Below are positions 32,290-36,824 of a stretch of DNA of 36,824 bases, piece after piece (within the stretch, counting starts at the first letter, position 1; each line of letters opens with the position of its first letter). The notes beneath the pieces were generated by a model that was not told the DNA's origin, did not search any database, and saw only the letters and a list, made by a program, of their open reading frames with translations. The DNA is from Bacillota bacterium (lineage in GTDB: Bacteria > Bacillota > Clostridia > Lachnospirales > Lachnospiraceae). A program made the translations under genes and the position numbers. The stretch spans positions 1-36,824 of the forward strand of contig JAEYQV010000003.1 of NCBI GenBank assembly GCA_023409835.1, given 5' to 3'.

Positions 32290-33795
32290 CTATTCTCCCT
32301 TTAATACCGCATCCAATATTTCTGCAAAGGGTTCCATTGCATTCCTTGCAGAGTCCAGGGTGTTATAGTTGGTACCAAGCTCCACCAGGATGCTTTTCGG
32401 TCTCAAATGAAGGTTGTAGCGGTAGCTATGTAGATAATTCTTATAGAATAAACCCGGATATTTTTCCAGGGATTTCAGCTGGAGTTGAAGGCTGAAGGCC
32501 AGATTATCCTTAAGGTTCGGATTATCATAACTAGCGAGCGGTCCGGTCGTATTTCTGCAGAGACCGTTAAATAGCATAATTTGAGCTGTCTCCTTACCAT
32601 CCAGCTCCGTGGAACGTTTTGCACTGCCGTCCCTGTGAAGATCAATGATAACTTCAATGGTCGGATTCTCCTCGAGTATCTTACTTACCCCATCCTTTGC
32701 ATAATTGTAGGCTTTATTACGATCTATATCCCCACCCATGATATCATAAGTGGATGTATCATGGATGACATTATAGCCATATTCCTCTTCCAATATTTCT
32801 GTCAGATAGGTACCGACGCCTACTACGGTATCTTCGACCATACCCTTTCTGCTGTCGATATAAGCCTCCTGGGAATGGGTATGATAGATCAATATCTGAG
32901 GAGCATCATTTCCCTGTTTTATCGTCATATCCTTACCCAGCATCTCCTCAGAATGAAAAAGGCTATCCGTAATTGACGTATCCGGATCTACGATGTAGAA
33001 GTTACGTATCAGGAAGCCGACATCTTTTAGCTGCTCCATGGTAAATGCAGTTCCGCTATTGGTTCGCATGGTCTCTACCGAGGAGCCTTCCCCTCCGGTA
33101 TGCACATTGTCGGTTTGCTCCATATATACATCGCCATCCAAAACTCCGACCGAAAGCTGATCTGCCTGACTCTGTCCGGATATCGAATCTGCTTTTACCA
33201 GCTCGCTGAAGCTGCTTTCGTCATAGGCCGCCCCATTCGTAAGGATGAATTCCCTCGTCAGCCTTCCGCCGGTGACCGGATAGTACATATAATTGCGGTC
33301 TTCATTCCCTTTCATGTTACTGCCGTCGTTCATCACTGCTGCTTCTGTGGCTGCCGTATCTTTAACGGATTCTGCAATCCCCTCGCCTGTGGCTAAAGTA
33401 TCATTCACAGGTTCTGCAAACCCCTTGTCTGTGGTTTTTGCAATACCATCCGCTTCTAGCCGATAGCCCCCCGATTCCTCGATGAGATAAGGCTGTGCCC
33501 TGCCACCCTCCGTATTCTCATACAGGGCATATTCCCGGGATAATATGCCCGCCAGCAGTGGCTTTGATGCTTCCTCCTCCGACTGATAGCCAATCAGACT
33601 GGAACCGGACTCCATGATGTTAATGCATAGATTATGTATTAGCATGGTACCGATATTTTTCTTGGCTTGGCCAATTTCAACGGAAAAGGACAGAGTTAAC
33701 AAACGCAGCAAAAAGCATGCTAATAAAAGCACCAGTGCTGTTAATGCTGCCGGATGAAGTTTTTCTCTGCCCCGAAACCTTTTGAATCGATTCAT
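32290..33795 (-). CDS. spoIIP: Stage II sporulation protein P
   Basis: A 501-residue membrane-anchored cell-wall hydrolase which, with SpoIID and SpoIIM, thins the septum and drives engulfment of the forespore. One N-terminal transmembrane helix lies at about residues 16-38 (ALTALVLLLACFLLRLL). The C-terminal amidase/endopeptidase domain (about 300-501) has LIYHTHSQEAY, the metal-site DLHRDGSAKR and ILVELGTNYNTLDSARNA. Between them, about 90-260 is polar and poorly conserved and includes an obvious internal duplication (42 bp per copy). I chose the ATG at 33793-33795, 5 nt after GGAGG; an ATG at 33807 has no ribosome site. It follows gpr by 77 bp. Confidence 0.95.
   Translation of the reverse strand: MNRFKRFRGREKLHPAALTALVLLLACFLLRLLTLSFSVEIGQAKKNIGTMLIHNLCINIMESGSSLIGYQSEEEASKPLLAGILSREYALYENTEGGRAQPYLIEESGGYRLEADGIAKTTDKGFAEPVNDTLATGEGIAESVKDTAATEAAVMNDGSNMKGNEDRNYMYYPVTGGRLTREFILTNGAAYDESSFSELVKADSISGQSQADQLSVGVLDGDVYMEQTDNVHTGGEGSSVETMRTNSGTAFTMEQLKDVGFLIRNFYIVDPDTSITDSLFHSEEMLGKDMTIKQGNDAPQILIYHTHSQEAYIDSRKGMVEDTVVGVGTYLTEILEEEYGYNVIHDTSTYDIMGGDIDRNKAYNYAKDGVSKILEENPTIEVIIDLHRDGSAKRSTELDGKETAQIMLFNGLCRNTTGPLASYDNPNLKDNLAFSLQLQLKSLEKYPGLFYKNYLHSYRYNLHLRPKSILVELGTNYNTLDSARNAMEPFAEILDAVLKGE
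33349..33432. repeat. In-frame 42-bp tandem duplication inside spoIIP
   Basis: Two 42-bp copies (33349-33390, 33391-33432) encode the diverged 14-residue peptides of the KGFAEPVNDTLATG / EGIAESVKDTAATE type, in the variable linker of SpoIIP. Confidence 0.8.
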
Positions 33796-33872
33796 TACTG
33801 CCTCCATACCAGGATATGATTTCCCTGAACCTGATTCATTATATTCAGCAGACCTGTATTTAGTACCTGTCC

Positions 33873-34784
33873 TTATGCAGGTTGTGAAAAACAGGAATTT
33901 AAAGCCTCCGATACCGTAAAGCTGATACGTTTGATGGATTCGTCAATGTTTTTTGGAGTAACAAACATATTATCCATATTCTGTCCATTCACTTCAGATA
34001 TAAATTTGTAGATATCCTCTTCACTGAAGCCACTGTTCTCCATATATTTTGTCAGGGTGTCCGCCACAATGGTAGAGGCCCCCACAACCGTCGGAACTCC
34101 CAGCGCTATCACTTTCGTTCCTAGGCTTTCTTCATTCAGAGCCTTTCGGTTATTGCCAATCCCGGAGCCCGGGCTGACTCCCGTATCCGCCAGCTGGACC
34201 GTAGTATTCAGACGGCTTACGCTTCTGGAAGCCAAAGCGTCGATTGCAATGATCAGCTTTGGATTTGTCTCATTAATAATCCCCTTTACAATCTCCTGTG
34301 CTTCCATTCCGGTCTGTGCCATTACTCCGGGGGATATGGCGCTGACACTTCCAAGCCGGTTCTTTTCCCTGAATTCCGTCCCGTATTCCCGGATCAGATG
34401 TCTGGTGACAAATAAGTTGTCCACTACCTGAGGGCCCAGGGCATCCGGTGTCACCTCCCGGTTTCCCAGACCGACAATCAACACCTCTTCCTTCTTTAGA
34501 TTGCCTGCAAGCTTCTTCAGATTAGCAGCAATTGCAGCCGTAACAGGCTTATGGTATTCCTCATCGGATTTAGCCAGCTCCGGAGCCTCAATCGTGATAT
34601 AGGTTCCGATCGGCTTCTGCATGGCACTGGCACCCTTCTCATCCTTAATTACCACTGTTGATACCCGAATGTTATGCTCTTCGTCATAATCCTCCGTTAA
34701 TTCAACTCCTTTTATCTCCACATCATCCTCTGGAAAGCTTTCCCTAACCTCAAGTGCCAGATCCGTCCTGACTTTTCGTTCCAT
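33873..34784 (-). CDS. gpr: Spore germination protease GPR
   Basis: A 303-residue aspartic-type (A25) protease that degrades small acid-soluble DNA-protecting proteins when spores germinate. The N-terminal RTDLALE (6-12) resembles the cleavage sequence of its own substrates and is where the zymogen is processed in Bacillus. The catalytic-core segments VGLGNREVTPDALGP and IIAIDALASRS each carry a conserved aspartate, and DTGVSPGSGIGNNRKAL is also conserved. Only five residues precede RTDLALE, so the propeptide is short. GGAGG lies 9 nt before the ATG at 34782-34784. It is followed by spoIIP, as in many Clostridia. Confidence 0.96.
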   Translation of the reverse strand: MERKVRTDLALEVRESFPEDDVEIKGVELTEDYDEEHNIRVSTVVIKDEKGASAMQKPIGTYITIEAPELAKSDEEYHKPVTAAIAANLKKLAGNLKKEEVLIVGLGNREVTPDALGPQVVDNLFVTRHLIREYGTEFREKNRLGSVSAISPGVMAQTGMEAQEIVKGIINETNPKLIIAIDALASRSVSRLNTTVQLADTGVSPGSGIGNNRKALNEESLGTKVIALGVPTVVGASTIVADTLTKYMENSGFSEEDIYKFISEVNGQNMDNMFVTPKNIDESIKRISFTVSEALNSCFSQPA

Positions 34785-34802
34785 CTCTTGTTACCTCCAT
34801 TA

Positions 34803-34816
34803 TTTGATTAATCAAA
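34803..34816. promoter_or_regulatory. 14-bp perfect palindrome just upstream of gpr
   Basis: TTTGATTAATCAAA, 18 bp before the gpr start codon and close to its ribosome site. It could be an operator or a small mRNA hairpin. Function is unknown. Confidence 0.35.
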
Positions 34817-34933
34817 CAGTGATCCCTCTTCATCCTATCCCTGTTATCCATCCGGTGTCCTCATCTATGGATACTTCCGGTAAATATATTATTATATACT
34901 GCATATTTTTCGCTTAACTTTTAAAAATATGTA

Positions 34934-34962
34934 TTGACATAACAGGATGTATCGACTATTAT
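34934..34962 (+). promoter_or_regulatory. Sigma-A type promoter of rpsT
   Basis: Exact TTGACA (34934-34939), a 17-bp spacer and TATTAT (34957-34962). The predicted start near 34969 gives a ~140-nt leader before rpsT. Confidence 0.8.
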
Positions 34963-35021
34963 TTAATAGTATGTTTTCATTATAACGTCCGTGTCCGGAT
35001 TTAATGAGACAAGAATTCGAA

Positions 35022-35081
35022 ACCAACAATCCATGTTCGGCAGCCCACTCTCAAATCGTTGCCCTTGGATAACCGGTTGGT
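35022..35081 (+). promoter_or_regulatory. Possible leader hairpin in rpsT mRNA
   Basis: ACCAAC (35022-35027) can pair with GTTGGT (35076-35081), and ATCC (35029-35032) with GGAT (35067-35070), closing a long-range stem that ends about 15 nt before the ribosome site. Ribosomal-protein leaders often bind their own product. That role is inferred here. Confidence 0.4.
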
Positions 35082-35109
35082 CCATTATATTCATATTGGA
35101 GGTGTAATA

Positions 35110-35373
35110 TTGGCTAACATTAAATCTGCTAAAAAGAGAATTTTAGTAAACGAGAAGAAGGCTGAAAGAAATAAGTCAATCAAGTCCAAGGTTAAGACGA
35201 TGATGAAGAAAGTAGACACAGCAGTTGCTACAGGCGACAAGGCTGTTGCAAGCGCTTCTTTAGTTGCAGCCGTTGCTGAGATTGATAAGGCATGTTCCAA
35301 GGGTATCTACCACAAGAACACAGCTGCAAGAAAAGTATCCCGTTTAACTAAGGCTGTTAATAAACTTGCATAA
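35110..35373 (+). CDS. rpsT: 30S ribosomal protein S20
   Basis: An 87-residue, lysine-rich protein matching S20: ANIKSAKKRIL at the start, AERNKSIKSKVKTMMKK, and KGIYHKNTAARKVSRLTKAVNKL at the end. It binds 16S rRNA early in 30S assembly. The initiation codon is TTG (35110-35112), since the family N-terminus begins right after it and GGAGG lies 7 nt upstream. The ATG further upstream (35059) has no ribosome site and adds residues foreign to S20. A UUG start is also known for E. coli rpsT. It is divergent from gpr, with its own promoter and terminator. Confidence 0.97.
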   Translation: MANIKSAKKRILVNEKKAERNKSIKSKVKTMMKKVDTAVATGDKAVASASLVAAVAEIDKACSKGIYHKNTAARKVSRLTKAVNKLA

Positions 35374-35386
35374 TAGTTAACTAATT

Positions 35387-35413
35387 AAGGCTGTCCGATC
35401 GGACAGCCTTTTT
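35387..35413 (+). terminator. Intrinsic terminator of rpsT
   Basis: AAGGCTGTCC-GATC-GGACAGCCTT, a perfect 10-bp stem with a 4-nt loop, followed by TTT. It starts 14 bp after the rpsT stop. Confidence 0.93.
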
Positions 35414-35415
35414 CA

Positions 35416-35453
35416 AAATAAGCGGAAGCGATCTATCGTTTCCGCTTATTTTA
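35416..35453. terminator. Second long hairpin after rpsT, likely bidirectional backup terminator
   Basis: AAAATAAGCGGAA pairs with TTCCGCTTATTTT, and the pairing continues through CGAT/ATCG near the tip, giving about 18 pairs including one G-T. A-rich and T-rich flanks allow termination from either side. Confidence 0.7.
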
Positions 35454-35580
35454 TTCTATCTTCTATCCTCTTCTTACAGTTGTTCTTCTTATCAACCTCC
35501 TGCTATTTTACCAGGAAGAAGCACTCTTCTAAGGCTTCCCTGTCGATACACTGCTTGATTAGGACTCACTATTATTTCAA

Positions 35581-35604
35581 GGGGGAAGCTATATGGCTTC
35601 CCCC
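35581..35604 (-). terminator. Hairpin downstream of the S-layer-homology gene
   Basis: GGGGGAAGC / GCTTCCCCC, a perfect 9-bp stem with a 6-nt loop, 22 bp after the stop at 35626. The T-run is weak (TTGAAATAAT on the minus strand), so the terminator call is probable rather than sure. Confidence 0.6.
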
Positions 35605-35625
35605 TAACATTATCCTATCTGTATT

Positions 35626-36824
35626 CTAATACGTCCCTTGCTTCTGCACCTTGATGTAGCTCATGATCAGGTGTACCGCTTCTGCCCTTGTTACATTATC
35701 CTTCGGGTTGAACTGATTCCCTGATTTTGCATCCATGATACCGTAACCCTTCGCCAATGCTACAGCACCAAGATATTGCTTACTGATATTATACTCATCA
35801 TTATAGCCTGTGGTATAGATCCCCTGGAGTCCTGCGATCTTCTTAAGACCGAGTCGGTCAATTAAGTTAAAGGCAATCTCTTCTCTGGTAATCGGAAGGT
35901 CGACTACGGTAGTGGTTTCATTATTATTGTAATAATAACCGATCTGTGATAATAAGGAGTTGAATTCGGAAACTGTAATATCCTTACCCGGATAGAACAT
36001 GCCGCCCTCAAAGCCAATATTCATATCTGCCAGTAACAGGATTTCCTTGTTCTCCGGTGTATCCGTTATATCACTGTAAACATACGGCTTCTTCACCTGA
36101 TAAACCGTCCCGTCATTATTGAGCTGCTCTCCGGTAAAAGGAGAGATATCGGAAGGATTTACATCCGGACGGTAAACCAGTCTTACCTCATATTTGATAT
36201 CATAAGCTTCCGAAGACTCATAATATTTATCATTGCCAACATAATTCGGGTCATAAGAGTTGACTACATTTACTTCGTATTTCAGTTGGAAGCCATCCTT
36301 GGAGAGGTATTTCTCCAACGCCTTATCTGCAGACATTGCACCACTCGTGGATTCAAATTTAATATTATCGTCCCAATTGGTATGGTAGGAATATATTTTA
36401 CCGGTAACACCGTCTACTGAACCATAGATACCGTTATATACAAACTCCACACCCTCATTAAACCTGTTGTACTGGTAGCTGAAGCCTCCGTATATCGGAG
36501 TGTTCTCTCCCTTATAATAAGCGATATAGTCATCATTTTGACTTACCAGCTTTGTCTTGTTGAAACGTGAGCTTACCTGTGATTTCAGGAATTTCTCAAG
36601 TATGGTACGGCCTTTCTCCCTATCATAGTTAATCTTAACCTGATTCCATTTACCGGTTTTATCGTCATAATTGCTCTTGAGGCTTGCGTAGAAGCTTAAA
36701 ATCTTACCGGTCTTGGCATCCACCGTTGCACTGGCATAGGCACGGTAATAATCCGTATCCTTCTCATAATCTACCGGTCTTGCGTCTCTTAATTCAATAT
36801 TCCATACATAGGAGCTGTCGCTGC
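35626..36824 (-). CDS. YcdB/YcdC-domain S-layer-homology surface protein, 5' end cut by window edge
   Basis: The reading frame is open from the right edge of the window to the TAA-type stop at 35626, about 398 visible residues. No start is visible: the apparent beginning at 36723 is an internal GTG (valine), and in-frame sequence such as DYYRAYASATVDAKTGKILS continues upstream. Repeated units of the kind SATVDAKTGKILSFY and YGSVDGVTGKIYSYH resemble YcdB/YcdC (PepSY-like) domains. The last ~140 residues contain S-layer homology motifs (MFYPGKDITVSEFNSLL, ITREEIAFNLIDRLGL, FNPKDNVTRAEAVHLIMSY) that normally anchor proteins to secondary cell-wall polymer. It is probably exported; the signal peptide would be outside the window. 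Ligand or enzymatic role is unknown. It is convergent with rpsT. Confidence 0.85.
   Translation of the reverse strand, partial: SDSSYVWNIELRDARPVDYEKDTDYYRAYASATVDAKTGKILSFYASLKSNYDDKTGKWNQVKINYDREKGRTILEKFLKSQVSSRFNKTKLVSQNDDYIAYYKGENTPIYGGFSYQYNRFNEGVEFVYNGIYGSVDGVTGKIYSYHTNWDDNIKFESTSGAMSADKALEKYLSKDGFQLKYEVNVVNSYDPNYVGNDKYYESSEAYDIKYEVRLVYRPDVNPSDISPFTGEQLNNDGTVYQVKKPYVYSDITDTPENKEILLLADMNIGFEGGMFYPGKDITVSEFNSLLSQIGYYYNNNETTTVVDLPITREEIAFNLIDRLGLKKIAGLQGIYTTGYNDEYNISKQYLGAVALAKGYGIMDAKSGNQFNPKDNVTRAEAVHLIMSYIKVQKQGTY

Overview
The window looks like a chromosome segment of a spore-forming, Gram-positive anaerobe of the Clostridia, most likely a Lachnospiraceae member. The evidence is the sporulation genes (spoIIP, gpr, a yqfC-type gene), the Firmicute heat-shock order hrcA-grpE-dnaK-dnaJ behind a CIRCE operator, RecU, a RelQ-type small alarmone synthetase, a clostridial-style HisIE fusion, strong AGGAGG ribosome sites, and an S-layer-homology protein. 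Almost all genes lie on the minus strand. Only rpsT and one small esterase gene are on the plus strand.

Layout, in the direction of minus-strand transcription (high to low coordinates). 36824-35626: a 5'-truncated S-layer-homology surface protein. 35373-35110 (plus strand): rpsT with its own promoter, a possible leader hairpin and a strong terminator. 34784-32290: gpr and spoIIP. 32075-28648: lepA and hemW, each followed by a hairpin. 28371-23250: CIRCE-controlled hrcA-grpE-dnaK-dnaJ, with a strong stem-loop between dnaK and dnaJ. 22693-21093: prmA and a VOC-fold gene, ending at a bidirectional terminator shared with the esterase. 19652-12904: rsmE, relQ, an RsmF-like methylase, rsuA, a HAD phosphatase, an RluA-family synthase and recU, apparently one transcription unit ending in a terminator. 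12614-3650: hisZ-hisG-hisD, then (behind a second promoter at the end of hisD) hisB-hisA-hisIE-alaS. 3392-3219: rpsU. 3012-598: a MarR regulator and a DHA2 drug-efflux-type transporter. 275-1: the start of a yqfC-type gene.

Much of this follows the conserved Firmicute chain rpsT-gpr-spoIIP-lepA-hemW-hrcA-grpE-dnaK-dnaJ-prmA-rsmE-(mtaB)-rpsU-...-yqfC. Here the chain is opened up by a his/alaS block, an RNA-modification block, an efflux cassette and small singletons. The themes are ribosome biogenesis and translation quality (S20, S21, LepA, PrmA, RsmE, RsmF-like, RsuA, RluA, AlaRS), protein folding, sporulation and germination, and histidine synthesis. hisC, hisH and hisF are absent here.

The least ordinary features are: a degenerate HisF-like barrel fused in front of HisIE; several tandem-repeat arrays (18, 17-18, 13 and 56 bp periods) in spacers, with related low-complexity inserts inside neighbouring enzymes; a ~150-bp inverted repeat at 407-555 whose pairing favours a plus-strand RNA; a two-copy dispersed repeat next to terminators; and an efflux protein with a ~200-residue extracytoplasmic insert. 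No CRISPR array, tRNA, rRNA, insertion sequence or phage gene was seen.
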